From NCBI GenBank assembly GCA_032622095.1, contig CP136066.1, positions 147,401,559 to 147,465,558 on the forward strand: DNA of 64,000 bases. Direction: 5' to 3'. Positions 1-12,894 of the stretch are shown here, piece by piece; within the stretch, counting starts at the first letter, position 1, and every line of letters starts with the position of its first letter. A program made the position numbers and the translations under genes. Below the pieces are notes generated by a model that did not search any database, was not told the origin of the DNA, and saw only the letters and a program-made list of their open reading frames with translations. This DNA comes from Siphonodentalium dalli (taxonomy: Eukaryota; Mollusca; Scaphopoda; Gadilida; Siphonodentaliidae).

Positions 1-137
1 ATAATTATTACGGAGATGTTTACGTCGACTGTCCAATGAACTGATGAGTGAAATTAATCCAATGAACGTTGGCTTACAATTAGAGGGCCATATATATGTG
101 AATTTACATGTATATTGATATAGATAAGATAAATTGT

Positions 138-396
138 TTAACCCTTTCTATACTAAATGGATTCTCCTATTCATTGGAAAGATCTATTTTTCATTTGGAG
201 GGGTGTTCAGGTAATAAAAGCAGACAATGGAGAGAGAAAAACATATTGATACAAGAACTGAATAATTCATATTAATTGGTGGAAAATGTTCATATAATAA
301 GTTAAACAAACGACCTATGGCTGTTTGTTGAACTTATTTTCTGAACGTTTCATCAGGGAACTACTTGAAATGAGTATTTTGTATAGAAAAAGTTAA
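138..396. mobile_element. Family E MITE (TTAACCCTTT ends)
   Basis: Starts TTAACCCTTTCTATAC and ends GTATAGAAAAAGTTAA. An internal palindrome sits around GTTAAACAAACGACC and TGTTTGTTGAACTTA. TTAA flanks suggest a piggyBac-type non-autonomous element. Confidence 0.7.
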
Positions 397-558
397 AATG
401 GGAAGTATATTCATGGATTATTAAATCAGATTGAATCATGTGACCTCTTTATATGCAGTAACTACTGCCCAGATATACATGTACTTGCAAATCTGCATAT
501 CATTCTCTAAAAGATATAAGAAATAAGACTAAAGGGAGGAGTTCTACAACAAAGTAAA

Positions 559-709
559 TACAGTAATTCCCTAAATAATCGACTCCTTAACCACAGCAGA
601 ATTATGGGTAATATTTTTCAGGATTTAGTCGGAAATATGGCTTGTAAAAAAGCCATATTTCCATAATTCTGCTGTCGTTAAGGAGTCGATTATTTAAGGC
701 ATTACTGTA
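559..709. mobile_element. Family A palindromic MITE (mariner-type)
   Basis: TA-flanked, termini ACAGTAATTCCCTAAATAAT and its inverse. Nearly the whole element is an inverted repeat. Shortened centre compared with full copies of about 210 bp. Confidence 0.78.
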
Positions 710-1015
710 ATTAGGTATTCATTCACCCAAGCTTAATTCAAGAAAGAGAGCCTACAAGAAACCCATTCACAGAAATAAGTAGAAAAGAGTTAAGCATAAT
801 TTAACCAGCTGTTATTATAATATTGGTGGGTCATATTTAGTTTGCTATGACGTTTGTAGAACAAAGCGACTTTGTTCATGAACACTATCATGACTGTTTC
901 TCTTCCGGGATACAATTACAACATAAATATTATAAAACCAAATTTCAAGACTACAAATAGCTGTTTGGTGAATAAAATACAAATAAAACTGAAGATTGAG
1001 TATATTATTTGTATA

Positions 1016-1261
1016 TTAACCCTTTGAGTGCCAGGGGCCGATCTCATCGGCCCTAAATCTACAAAATAAGTCTGTTAAAGAATATAAGAATAAATTATTA
1101 AAATGGTAAAAAATTGTAAAAAATAAAAAAAACAATTGTTAGGCCAATGCATTCTCTTATATATGTGAGGCGACCTATGGTCGACTCGCATATATAAGAG
1201 AATGCATTGGCACAGGGTATATGGGTTGATACAAAAATCGACCTGGCACTCAAAGGGTTAA
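1016..1261. mobile_element. Family C2 MITE
   Basis: Bounded by TTAACCCTTTGAGTGCC and its inverse. Ends resemble family C (GATTTTTGTATCAACCCATA) while the core is the B-type hairpin TGCATTCTCTTATATATG. Also holds a GGGCCGATCTCATCGGCCC palindrome. Confidence 0.75.
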
Positions 1262-2723
1262 GGCATGATAAAGTGGTTTTCACTGATGCAGCTGAGTGTA
1301 ATTTGCTGTAAAATCTCTCAGGTGAAATGACATTAGCCTTGATTGAGCATGCTAACAAAATAGAGTTCTCCCTGTTAGTACATGTATGCTCAGAATGTTT
1401 CCACGAGATTTCTGTTCCAAAATATATGCCCTTTTCCTGTCCCACTAGAAGGTTGTTTTATGTGATAAAAATTCTAAATAAAATTGATATCAGTTGATAA
1501 AAGCTGTTCCGGACAGGTGTCCTTGATTCATATCTATAATAATTTTATCACCCCCCCCCCCCCCAGGAAGCTATATACAACTTTCTAGAAATAGATACAC
1601 TATATCTTTAAGAAAAAGTACTGCTATTATTTTTCAATAGAGAAGAGAATGTAGGGATGCTGTGTTTTATTGAAGATTGGTGCTGCATTTAGGAGATAAA
1701 CCTACTTTTTCATTAAATATTTGGGGATTCGATCATGAAAGTAGTTTGCGAATGAGTCGGCTTGCTGTTTTCATGCTCGAATCCATGAATAGGGTACGGT
1801 TATCTCCATTGTAATTCAAACCACCAAAAAAATTGAACGAAATGCACTTTTTATTGGCATTACATGCCATGAAGTGAGATATAATTTTTCGGTGATCAAA
1901 TCTAGTTCCATGGGTTTACTCTGAAGGGTGTCTGAACAACTTCCTGTCAACAGTATCTATTGTAAACATCTGTGATCGGTTGATTAAGTGACTTCTGGCT
2001 GCGTTGTAACTTATTTTACACTCGTTGTCATGATGCGGTGCTCCATTCAAAATTTTTTAACCGATCAGAGGCCGATGCTGATGAGTCTAAAACTAAAGTT
2101 AACGACTGTCGTCCAATCAGAATGCGTGTTTCAGCAACCAAATATTCAACTGGAATCACAATGAAGAACACACCGCTGTTGTGGTTCATATAATGTCCCC
2201 AACAGCTACAGCACCATATTCCACAATAAAACAGAGCACCTGAGAATATTTATTTTATTTTACTCAGAATTATTATTATTTTTTTTTAATTGGATTGATT
2301 TCTGGTTGTGAATTATTGATCCACTTCTGTGTCTTGGTCAAACTATTCAATTTATGGTGGTCATTATCTTTTTGGGTATCAACATATTTTATTGATGAGA
2401 TTGAGTCGACCAACCCGGCAGTGAACGGGAGAGTTTTAAATACACATGCTTTGTAAATATATTGACAAAATTGGCGGTCATCATTAAATCCAAGCGAGAA
2501 TAAATGTAAAGTACCCAGACCAAGAATTAATGAAATAGAAAGATGAAGTATTCTATAATGACAAGGAGTACTTTCTAGAATTAAGTATTCTAGATTAAAT
2601 AAACTACAAAGGTCAGGGTATAATTAGAGCTGCAAACCCCTCACTAATAGTAAAAGAGAGGCTATGTTTTATAAAACACAATTTTCCAGAACTGTTACAG
2701 TTAACTATTCCCAATACCAGCAA
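1262..2723. other. No gene; J-type fragment and C14 tract
   Basis: AT-rich flank with no supportable ORF. Contains the family J-like remnant at 1503-1625 and a 14-C run at 1551-1564; otherwise unique-looking. Confidence 0.6.
1503..1625. repeat. Family J remnant with poly-C interruption
   Basis: Resembles the right end of the element at 10103-10416 (GATTCATAT, ATTTTAT, then AACTATATA-like and the GAAATAGATA segment), with fourteen C inserted where that copy has CCCC. Confidence 0.45.
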
Positions 2724-2986
2724 TTAACCGTTTCATGACGGGAGCTGCGCTGGTGCAGCATTAAATACCCTGTGCCAATGCATTCTCTTATATATGGGAG
2801 TCGGGAGCCTCATATATATATATAAGAGAATGTACTGACTTACAAGGTCAAGGTAAATATTGTTAGGCCAATGTATTCTCTTATATATGCGAGGCTCCCT
2901 ACAGGAGACTCACATATATAATATATAAGAGAATGCATTGGCAGTGTTTTTGCTAAATTTCAGAAACTCCAGTCATGAAAGGGTTA
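2724..2986 (+). mobile_element. Family B double-hairpin MITE
   Basis: TTAA-bounded, CCGTTTCATGACGGGAGCT left end and AGTCATGAAAGGGTTAA right end. Two hairpins built from GCATTCTCTTATATATG arms flank the spacer AAGGTCAAGGTAAATATTG. Confidence 0.8.
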
Positions 2987-4110
2987 AACATAAGATATAA
3001 GACAGGACACAATTTACAACTTATATAAATCGAGAATCTTTAACTGATTTAATTGTAGACAGCTAGTGAAAGGATATATTTTATGAGAGCCAAAGGCTCG
3101 AGTGAAATATTACCACTTCATCTGCAACAAGTACAATAAAAGATTTGAGATTCTGATGCAAGCTGTGTTCTGTATTTTTTCCACACCCATGTAATCACAT
3201 AAGCCTAACCCTTGACTCTGACTAACATTTATACCATTATCACCATAATTGTGATTTAAGTCCGCTGAAAACTCCATCAATTTCTGATACATCAAAGTAA
3301 AGAGATAGTTGACTTAACTCATGTCATCGCTCTTCAAGATGAAGTAGTTCCATCTTTTTCCACTCCAAAAAAATTAATTTACTCACCCCTATTTTGATTT
3401 CCAAATAGTACCTCAAACTACTGAAAATTTCCAACCTAGCATCCCCCTATGGTCGGAGATTTTGAAAGTGTGTCAGACAAGAAATTACCAAGTGTTGCAG
3501 CTGAGTGTTGAACATTTTATTTTCATGGCTCATCTGTTGATTCCCAGCTGGCACTACAACTGATATATTACAAGGGAACCACTACTTTTGAACGGAACTT
3601 TACTGGTTGAATACTGAGATATTAGCATTATATATATAATAGATATCAGACCCATCACCTGTTTAATGGAATAAAATATATATTTTCGTTACAAATAGAA
3701 AGTTTAGATGAATAAGTGAGGATTATTGAGAAAGAAAAAAAAACAATAAGAAAATATAATAATTACCATCTACTGTCTGTCATCTGCAATACATACAAAA
3801 ATGCAATTGTAGGGTACGATTATAATTATACAGAGCATGCACGTCCGCATTGAGGAAAAGTGCCATGTAACAGCATTTAACATCAGATACAAGATCTTCG
3901 TCCCTTGCTGCTCTCGTGACCTGTTGCCAAGGTCTTGAATATATTCTATCATTTTTGTGAATGTTGGATATAATCATTATAAGAAGAAGGAATAACTGTA
4001 ATTTCCACTTCCAACCAATTTACATCCCAAAGATTCTGTTTGATACAAAAGCAAGTACATGTAAGCTTGTATACTGTTATACTCTTTATTTGTGTTGGAA
4101 TAAAGTATAT
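2987..4110. other. No gene or repeat seen
   Basis: AT-rich flank on the 3' side of the gene. Short ORFs lack codon bias, domains or splice context. Confidence 0.5.
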
Positions 4111-4180
4111 TTAACCCTTCCTGAAATTTTTTGAAAACCCTGTGCCAATGCATTCTCTTGCATATGTGAGTCTCCCATAG
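4111..4180 (-). mobile_element. Family B fragment
   Basis: TTAACCCTTCCTGAAATTTT end plus the first hairpin arm, then truncated after GTCTCCCATAGGGA. Confidence 0.6.
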
Positions 4181-4426
4181 GGACAATTCTGTCCCCCCAT
4201 CATTTTAGCTAGGCCAATTTATAATACCAGCACCAGTTCCAACTCTTATCTCTTTTTAAAAATCTTTTTAACCCCGTCACACTAATAGTTGATAATTAAG
4301 TTTTAAAAGTGGCACAATAGGAAGTCAACTGTGAACATGATGACACATGATGACATATAGTTCCTATCAAACTATATTCCATTATATGCCCATTAAACCT
4401 TAAAAGGAGAATTGGAATAGCATAGA

Positions 4427-4741
4427 ACAAGAGGTGTGCACTCGAGTGCTAGCATACCCCCACCGTGGCAAACTCAACCCGCATTATCCGTAAACCCAAC
4501 AGAAAAGATTTTTAACTTTAAAGAAAAATTCGGACAAATAATATCGATATGGTACGAAACACATCATGCGGAGAGGCAGTCCTAAGGAGATTGCATACAA
4601 AAAATTATTGAAATCGGTTCATAGTTGTTCGAGTTATGAGGTCGGACGGACGGACGGACACACGGAGGGAGAAAGCGTGACGGACGGACAGACACAGTCA
4701 ATCCAGTATACCCCCCATTTTCTTCGAAAGTGGGGGTATAA
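4427..4741 (+). repeat. Dispersed repeat with ACGG microsatellite
   Basis: Begins AACAAGAGGTGTGCACTCG with GCTAGCATACCCCC, has a (GGAC)n stretch near 4642-4690 and ends with a foldback around ACCCCCATTTTC/GAAAGTGGGGGT. A similar start recurs at about 51150. Confidence 0.55.
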
Positions 4742-4779
4742 ATATGGAAGTATGCAGGTAATCTGAGTATATGGGTAGA

Positions 4780-5222
4780 CAGGCCTGAAAATATGGTGCT
4801 GGACATTTGCAGAATGAGGTCCCCAGAGGGTGAATTTAGTGACGCTAACTGCCTAGTGGGCTAGCATCAACAACCTCATTCCGCATGGCCTCATCTGCTA
4901 TGCATGACCTAGACTCAGATTTAAGTTCCCAAATGGTGAAGATGGTGATGTGCACACATTGGACAATATGTCGTCTGCCAATTTGGGGATATTGAGAAAT
5001 TAACTAAAAAGTAAAAAATACTTTCTGAATAAGTTTCTAAAGAAACTAAAAATCTGGTTAATTTGATAATAAAGATACTTTCCAGAAAAGATGAGGCCTA
5101 AGCAGAATGAGGCTAACAGAGGATGAATTTAGTGATGCTATCCCACTGTGTGTGGTAGCATCCCTAAATTCACCCTCTGGGGACCTCATTCTGCAAATAC
5201 CTGGCACCATATTTTCAGGCCT
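4780..5222. mobile_element. Family D palindromic element
   Basis: Terminal inverted repeat CAGGCCTGAAAATATGGTGC, then AGAATGAGGTCCCCAGAGGG and AATTTAGTGACGCTA. The motif set recurs inverted in the right half. Confidence 0.7.
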
Positions 5223-5601
5223 GTGGGTATAGAGTTTTGGGACATATTATGTTCGGACTGAAGCTTTTCTATTATCAGATATGGCAACATGCTTTAACAG
5301 TGGTTATATTTAAGCAATGTTCAGGGATCTGAAATTATGCATCACAATATTTATATGGTGACACAGTACAAATCAAGCTCCAATAGATTCGGACAAGCTC
5401 CTTAAAACATACCATGAATAATTATTTGAAGATTTCTTAGCTATTCATTGACAAAAGAAATGATAAAATAGGACCAAAATATCAAAATTTATTATCAATG
5501 TGCGCTATTCAGAAAGTCGTACACAGATAACACTCTGGAGGGTTGAGTGAATCAATTTTCACAACAAATATTTATGAAAGATTCTCTAATGAATATTCAT
5601 A

Positions 5602-5823
5602 TTAACCCTTTCAGTGCCAATTTTAAGTCCGATTTTTGAATCAACCCATATATCCTTGATCATTTTTCAAGTTTATTGATTATAATAATGTGATACATTG
5701 ATGGAAAGAGCTCTAAGAGCTCTTTCAATCAATGTATCACATTATTATAATCAATAAATTTGAAAAATGATCAAGGAAATATGGGTTGATACAAAAATCG
5801 GACTTGGCACTGAAAGGGTTGAA
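5602..5823. mobile_element. Family C full-length palindrome
   Basis: TTAACCCTTTCAGTGCCA at left, GGCACTGAAAGGGTT at right. Almost perfect inverted repeat through GTGATACATTGATGGAAAGA to a central GAGCTCTAAGAGCTC. Confidence 0.82.
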
Positions 5824-6398
5824 GGTCCCTACAGACATTTGGTGAGTATTTCAATTGGCATGTCTTCTGTCGATACCAAAAGCATCATGTATATTGTTGT
5901 TTATGTCAAACTATGGGACTCGATCGTGTTTTGTTTGTTATTATTCTGTAAATTTGCAGAGCATTTAGTGTGATAATCAATCTTTTTAATCAGAAGAGAC
6001 TTTGAAGCAATGATTACTGGAACAGCCTCGACAGGATCGATCCATTCACGGTCTGTAATGCAGTTGACTATAAAGGATGCAAAATGCAGATTTGAGTGCA
6101 CTGCACGATGTCAAATTATTACCCTGTGCTATGCTTCCACATGATGCTCGCAGCGCATGCAACGTGAAAGCCTCAACGATTTTACTTGGTTATAATTAAG
6201 CTGAGATGCAGAAATCAGAAATGATGTGAAGCTGACTGTAAGAACCGTAACCCTTTGACAGGTTGGTGGGTGAAACAAAATTTATACTGTGTACGGTAGT
6301 ACCATGGTAATATGACCCTGGATAGGTAATGTCGTAAAATTGTCTCCAAAAGGGATTTAAACAAAAATATTATGCAGATGGATATTATACTGTTCTAA

Positions 6399-6665
6399 TT
6401 TAAACCTTCCATGACTGGAGCTTCCTGAAATTTTGCGAAAACCATGTGCCATTGCATTCTGTTATATATGCGAGTCTCCCATAGGGAGCCTTGCATATAT
6501 AAGAGAATACATTGGCCTAACAATATTTGCCATGACCATGATGTAAGCCAGAGCATTCTCTTATTAATGCAAGGCTCCCTAAGGGAGACCTGTATATATA
6601 AGAGAATGCACTGGCACAGGATATTTAATGCTGCACCAGCACAGCTCCTGTCATGAAAGGGTTAA
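6399..6665 (-). mobile_element. Family B double-hairpin MITE
   Basis: Inverted orientation: CCTTCCATGACTGGAGCTT first, GCACAGCTCCTGTCATGAAA last. TTAA at both edges and two hairpins. Confidence 0.78.
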
Positions 6666-7085
6666 GAAATGTTGATTTTGATCTCAATTTAATGAGACAA
6701 CTCGCAGACATTTAAAGAAAATAGCCAGCGATTAGGCCTATCGATAGGGTTTACGTTTGATCAAAGGCTATCATATTGGGTCTCACTCCATTCGGTGTAT
6801 GGATAAGGGTGTAGACCTAAATAAATGTCAATTCTGAGACCACCGTCATATAGAAAATAACTACTCTGAAATTATCAATTGTATTATTTTAATTGACTCC
6901 TGCTTGATACTGTTTTTGTGCAAGTATAATACTCAGTTTATTTTCAAAATATTTTTATCCCCAGATATTGTGGCATATATGACGTACTCACACATCTGTA
7001 AGGGCCTTAACACATGAGTAACAATGCATACAATAGAGAGGTTTAGATAGTAAAACTTCAATCGTGAGTTGCTATATAAATATTC

Positions 7086-7500
7086 TTGGTGCTTTTGTAC
7101 TGTACCTCACTTTATATTTGCGGGAACACTTGTCGAGTCGAAGGACTGAATGACAACAAAAGCATTTCCAGAGAGCGGCAAAATATACTTGTTTCAACAA
7201 TGGGCCATAACTCAGGTGAAAATTGGCAAGTGGAACCCAAATTAGAATTTGACATGTATTTTGTGCTAGTAAACTCACATACCAAATTTCATTCCATTCA
7301 ATTCAGATATACTCAAGTTGTCATCCGGAAACAAAAATTAAGTGCAAATTCCAACAAAAAGGGCTGAAACTCGGGTAAAAATTGGTGGGCGGAACCAAAA
7401 TTTGAACATGACCTGTATTTTGTGATAGTAAACCCAATTACCAAATTTAAGTCCATTCAGTTCAGACTTACTGGTGGGGGGTTTTAACAGGATGTGTTCT
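7086..7500 (+). repeat. Degenerate tandem repeat, unit about 155 bp
   Basis: The sentence ATAACTCAGGTGAAAATTGG, ATTTGACATGTATTTTGT, CATACCAAATTTCATTCCAT, CATCCGGAAACAAAAATTAA occurs at about 7205 and again, diverged, at about 7367. A third relative lies at 20560-20790. Confidence 0.55.
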
Positions 7501-7777
7501 ACAAAAGGTATAGTGTTGGTCAGCAGATGACCTTGACCTTGAATGCAGGCCATTAAACTGTTTCTCCATCTAAGCTCTTCAAAGTTATTTTTATATAACA
7601 TGCATCTATCTCACATTAGCTGTATAAAATTTTAGATTTTTAGGTATATTTATAAAATAAAATAAACACAAATAGAAGCTGATAAAATTACATAATCTTC
7701 ATCATGAATAAAAAGATGAGTATCAATTAAATTTTTTTTTAACATGCCACTCATTAGCATATTTGGGCATACATCCT

Positions 7778-7984
7778 TTAACCCTTTGAGTGCCAGGTCG
7801 ATTGTTGTATCAACCCATATACCCTGTGCCAATGCATTCTCTTATATATGCGAGTCGACCATAGGTCGCCTCGGATATATAAGAGAATGCATTGGCCTAA
7901 CAATTTTTTTTATTTATTTTTTTTACAATTTTTTACAATTTTAATAATTTATTCTTATATTCTTTAACAGACTTATTTTGTAGG
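7778..7984. mobile_element. Family C2 MITE, 3' truncated
   Basis: Starts TTAACCCTTTGAGTGCCAGG, carries the TTATATATGCGAGTCGACC hairpin and the T-rich arm, and stops at TTATTTTGTAG, about 45 bp short of the expected terminus. Confidence 0.7.
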
Positions 7985-8683
7985 TTAACAATCACCCTGT
8001 ATGGCCATTTTCAAAACTTAACAGGTCTGGTTATCATGACTGTTACAAGTCAGAAGTTATCACATGCATCTGAATTACCTAAATCAGTTTCGAAGCATGA
8101 ACAGGAATGTCTGGCAATCACACATATCATCTGACATTCGGTAGCTATTAGTGACCCAAGTTTGAAGTTTTACAATCTAAATCTCTCTACTAACATGGAT
8201 CACAGCAAGTTGAATATGGATAAGAAAATATAGCACACAGTAGTATAGAAGCAGCATTGTCAGGAAAGTGAAGAGTCGAGATATAAATTAAACAAAGAAG
8301 GAATAAGCTGGTAACATCGACACTCAAGTTCAAACATTTCATCAGGTTTTATACCTTCAGAACTCCCAGTCCTTCTGTTTAGCCTTCTCTGTAAAGTCAA
8401 ATACAAACTTATGGAAGGGTAAACATATAGGGATACAGCTAATTATATCTAAATATTCTATATCATGCATAGCTACAATATTAGTCAGCTCATGCAAACA
8501 TATTTTGTTTAAATATTTGACAGCTATCGGTGCCATATTTTATTTAACTCGGACATTCTTATACATGTATATAAAGCATACAATTCCAAGACAATCATGC
8601 AGGGTTTTCGCATCAAGAAAACATGAAAGAATGTATAATGATATTTTACGTTTAAAGTGGTACTATATAATAATTCCGGCCAT

Positions 8684-8938
8684 TTATAGGACCATCTCCT
8701 TTTATACTCAACAGAAAATATGCAACAAATGAATGAATTTGAGCCACGGATTAGTGCAAAATACACTTGTGTGCTCTATGGGACGATACAAACAACATGG
8801 TAATTATAATGAAAATGAGTTTACGACTCGAGTCATAAACTCATTTACATTATAATTACCATATTGTTTGCACCGTTCATAGAGCACACGAGTGTATATT
8901 GCACTGATCCAATGAGTATAAAAGGAGATGGTCCCATA
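8684..8938. mobile_element. Palindromic MITE (family H)
   Basis: Ends TTATAGGACCATCTCCTTTT and its near-exact inverse. Inner arms with GGTAATTATAATGAAAATGA meet at a central ACTCGAGT. Confidence 0.7.
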
Positions 8939-9072
8939 AGATAACTACTGTTAGCAATTTTATTAAGCAGGCATCACCATTATAGAATCCAATTGATGTA
9001 ATAAAGAATGAAGAATCATTTAATAGAGCATAATCCCATTTTTAAAATATGAACATCCTACATGTATTTGCT

Positions 9073-9697
9073 TTAAAGGGGTACTGTACACCAATTTCAA
9101 TAAATTCCCGGTGGCAATAGCGATCTAATATGAATATTATATTATAAAATAACTAATTTGAGTCGACGATGTCTACTCAAAACAGGCTATCGTAAAAGTA
9201 AAATTGAATTATTTAATATAAATTCATTTATGGCTGGAGTCATAAAATGGCGAATTATGCCATTACGAGTTACCGTTCTTGAAATCGCATTTGCTGCGTG
9301 TCTTTTATTGACGACCGTTCGCGAACATTATTGAGTTGAAAACAAAACATGTTACCTGCAAAAGGAAGGCCCGTTATAAAAAGGAGAAAGAAACAAGAGT
9401 CATAAAGCGTCAAGTACTTTTATAGGGAGTGAGATTGTTCGATGGAAGAGATTGAATGCATCAATCGAAGCTGTGAGCAATGAACTTCCGGTTCTTCCTG
9501 AGACATGCGTCTTCTCCGGTGAAGGTCAAAAACATGGCGCATAGTTTGATATCGTAATATTTTTCTTTCCAAGATCAATATTTTCTTCGCTAAATTAGGT
9601 TTATACGAAACTCATATAACACGAACACAATCTAACTTGAAAGTTATTTCAATGGGAATAAAAAAAATGCCTATCTCTGTGTACAGTACCCCTTTAA
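9073..9697. mobile_element. TTAA-flanked 625-bp TIR element (family L)
   Basis: Exact 19-bp terminal inverted repeat TTAAAGGGGTACTGTACAC at both edges. No coding capacity. TTAA may be the duplicated target. Confidence 0.72.
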
Positions 9698-10102
9698 GAA
9701 CTTTTAAGATATTGCTAACTGTTTAAGCCAAAATAATCATATGTTTCACAAACAGTACCTTGGTTATAGCTACAATTCACTGCCTATATATGATTAGAGA
9801 ATACAAAATGGTTCTGTGCAATCAAGCTAAGAAGCTTGATTCCTGTGAGGTAGCCTCTCTTGTAACACACTTTACTGAAATATGTGCACAATGTTGGTGT
9901 AAACTGGGCATTTCTGTAGATCACAGTATATGAATAATCAAAAAGATATGGCTCAAGATAATCGGCATTCAACATATGATTCAAGAAATAAGTAATTCTA
10001 TGCATATCCAATTTGTTGTTTACAAAACATTTTTGATAGCAATATATTCCGAAAATCAGAGGAAAATAAACAAATTTATAGTTAAGGACGTTCCTAAACA
10101 CT

Positions 10103-10416
10103 TTTTATATAGTTTCTGGGGTATAAAATAATAGATATGAGTTGAAGACACGTCGGAGACACTATTAATTATTATTGATTATGTATCAACATTTTTTTAT
10201 ATACTAGTAATGCAATAATAAAGTGTGACATTTGTTCGTTGCCATTTTCAGAATTTTTTGATAGTGTTATCCCACATGGTACACTCCGAACGAATGCGCG
10301 CCGTAAAATGTCCCAAATTAATATTATACCAGAACATTCAATATTAATTCATAGTGTTTCCAGATAGGGGTCTTCGATTCATATTTATTATTTTATACCC
10401 CGGAAACTATATAAAA
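10103..10416. mobile_element. Family J MITE, about 46-bp TIR
   Basis: Left TTTTATATAGTTTCTGGGGT and right inverse copy with matching GTATAAAATAATARATATGA and GAAGAC inside. Non-coding centre. Confidence 0.7.
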
Positions 10417-10494
10417 CTTATTATAGGAAGAGATAGACCATCTATAAAATGTATGATACTGGCATTCACATGATGTTGAAATATACACATGTTT

Positions 10495-10730
10495 TTAACC
10501 CTTTCATGATGGGAACTGCGCTTGTGCAGCATTAAAGACCCTGCGCCAATGCATTCATTCTCTTATAAATGGAGCCTTGCATATCTAAGAGAATGCACTG
10601 GCTTACAATGTCAAGGCAAATTTTGTTAGGCCAATACATTCTCTTATATATGCGACTAGCATATATAAGAAAATGCATTGACACAGGGTTTTCGCAAAAT
10701 TTCAGGAAGCTCCCGCCATGAAAGGGATAA
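10495..10730 (+). mobile_element. Family B double-hairpin MITE
   Basis: TTAACCCTTTCATGATGGGA at left and CCATGAAAGGGATAA at right. Hairpin arms shortened; spacer diverged to AATGTCAAGGCAAATTTTG. Confidence 0.75.
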
Positions 10731-11281
10731 CATGATTGAGTTCCATAAATACTGCCTTTTACAACCACATTATCATCACAGAGGCTATATCAATATCATT
10801 GTTAATTTTATATGAATTCATAACATACAGGCAACATAACTTCCCACCCATTGATAAGGATGTAAAGTGTGTTATAGGAGAGGTACAACATGATGAAACT
10901 TCGTATTTGCCACATTTTATTTTTCATTGATGAGGACAACGCTACTTTAATCTAAGGCCATTAAAAATAAATACATGTCTTCTCAGGCAATTACATATGG
11001 GAAATTGGATTTTATTTTTTCAATAATTCTAGAAATGAATGGATGTATGGGTAAATGTTATGGTAAAAAATCCTATAATTTTGAAAACAATGTATAGAAC
11101 CTATCCTCAAATGCCTTTTAACCATTAATTCTTCAATAGAAACCTGTCTAAAATTAAAATTGTGGATAAATTGGAGAATGATTTTTTAAATCCTTGAAAA
11201 TTCTGAATAAAATTGCAAATAAAATGTTTTGACGAGGCCTCTTTTTGGTTATGAGGGAGGTGCCTGAGAACACAGCATTTT

Positions 11282-11424
11282 TACAGTAATGCCCTAAATA
11301 ATGGACTCCTTAACCCCAGCAGAATTATGGGTAATTATGGGTAATTTTTCAGGGTTATGGATCCTGAAAAATTACCCATAATTCTGCTGTGATTAAGGAG
11401 TCGATTATTTAGGACATTACTGCA
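11282..11424. mobile_element. Family A palindromic MITE
   Basis: ACAGTAATGCCCTAAATAAT start and inverse end. Short centre GGTTATGGATCC. Lies in the 3' flank just beyond the gene's candidate poly(A) site. Confidence 0.78.
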
Positions 11425-11430
11425 TTTATT
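11425..11430 (-). other. Candidate poly(A) signal AATAAA
   Basis: AATAAA on the minus strand about 135 bp past the stop codon, immediately beyond a family A element at 11282-11424. Position fits a short 3' UTR, but the hexamer is common in AT-rich DNA. Confidence 0.35.
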
Positions 11431-11564
11431 TGGCCTAAGCATTCTCGTGCAATATCAGACATGGTACGGTGTGGGCGAGATTAATACTGTGATGTTACAG
11501 ATCTCACAGCACAAAGACATTACTCATGAACATAATCATGCAACCTTTGAACACTCACGGCCGA

Positions 11565-11848
11565 TTACTTACTTTGTGATCTCGTCGGAACCTTACGAAA
11601 TCCATATGGCGTTATATTGACTGACAATTCCCTCACTTTCTTATTGTATTGTGCAGGTGACACTGCTTGACCATCTGCCGACTGTCCTTGTTCGTCTGAT
11701 GATGGCCGAGTTTGTGCTCGCACCTTAGCACTCTTTGTTGACCTGGATTGCTGATTTGCACCTCCGCGTGAGTTGGGAGCAGCAGTGTGCGGCCTTGGCC
11801 TCTCATTTCCAGGATGTGCTGACCTTGAACCTGATTTACTTCTTCCTC
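11565..11848 (-). CDS. Exon 9: C-terminal exon with stop
   Basis: The acceptor atgtacag precedes 11848. It reads GA plus 93 codons and a TAA stop at 11565-11567. The residues are Gly/Ser/Arg/Pro-rich (GGRSKSGSRSAHPGNERPRP), ending in ELSVNITPYGFRKVP and TRSQSK. The stop overlaps a perfect splice donor (CAAA/GTAAGT, GT at 11571-11572), so an alternative isoform could splice out before the stop. I found no further coding exon in 1-11000, so I treat this as terminal. Confidence 0.82.
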
Positions 11849-12076
11849 CTGTACATGTATACAGATGAAACAATGACACCCCTAGACAAGTGGTCCTGCT
11901 AATTTGCTATGGTGTTGGCGGGGCAAAATGATGTTTTTAGTGAAAAAGTACAATTATTATTCTCAAACTTTTCCAAAACACATAGATATAGGGTGAGTAG
12001 TTTTTTTAGCTATTTTGGTCACCAGAACGAGATAAAAAAAACAAGATTTTATCTGAACACTGAAGATTGAGTCGCT

Positions 12077-12339
12077 TTAACCCATTCATGATGGGAGCTC
12101 TACTGGTGCAGCATTAAAGATCCTGTGCTACAGCATTCTCTTATATATGTGAGTCTCACATAGAGAGCCTCGCATATATAAGAGAATACACTGGCTTAAA
12201 AGGTCAAGGTAAATATTGCCAGGACAATGCATTCTCTTATATCTGCGAGGATCCCTATGGGATCGAGACTCGCATATATAAGAAAATGCATTGGCACAGG
12301 GTTTTCTCAAAATTTCAGGTCCAGTCATGGAAGGGTTAA
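12077..12339 (+). mobile_element. Family B double-hairpin MITE
   Basis: TTAACCCATTCATGATGGGA to GTCATGGAAGGGTTAA, with two hairpins and spacer AAGGTCAAGGTAAATATTG. Sits in the last intron. Confidence 0.78.
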
Positions 12340-12462
12340 AGTGGGTAGATGTATTAGAAATGATAAGAAGTGTGTCTAGATCGACTTCTCGCTTGTTGAA
12401 ACTTCTGCTATGCAAACGTTACTGTACTGTTACAGTGATATGTCAGGGAACATTATTAGCCA

Positions 12463-12480
12463 CCCCCCCCCCCCCCCCCC
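12463..12480 (+). repeat. (C)18 homopolymer
   Basis: Eighteen consecutive C in the last intron. Confidence 0.95.
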
Positions 12481-12894
12481 ACAGGGAAATCTGCAATGGT
12501 CGGCCTGGTAGCACCGGGGATCCTTTAGACAGATATTTACAGACATTCGTATCTTTTCGCAAGTACCTATTGTGAAGGCATTTTGTACCTTTAATCAAAA
12601 TTGTTGAACACATGCATAGTTTACAAAAATATATCTAAAATTGAATTATACAGAAGTACAATGCTGAACATAGTTTTACAAAAATAATGCATTATGTGAA
12701 ATTGAATTACATATAAGTAAACCATTTATACTTAAGCACAATCAATTGCTTAGGTGCAATGTATTGTACTTATATGTAAATTTAAATTGATTCAAGTCCA
12801 ATATTAATAACAGTGAATATGGCGTCCCATAGCAGAGTGAGTACGCACCTTGTTTGATATCAGGACAACGTTCCTGATCTCGAGGAGTACCTAC

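Noticed and set aside
6444-6656. ORFs with repeated YKRMHWP and MRVSHRE peptides at many places
   Set aside because: They are translations of the family B hairpin arms on either strand and track the repeats, not genes.
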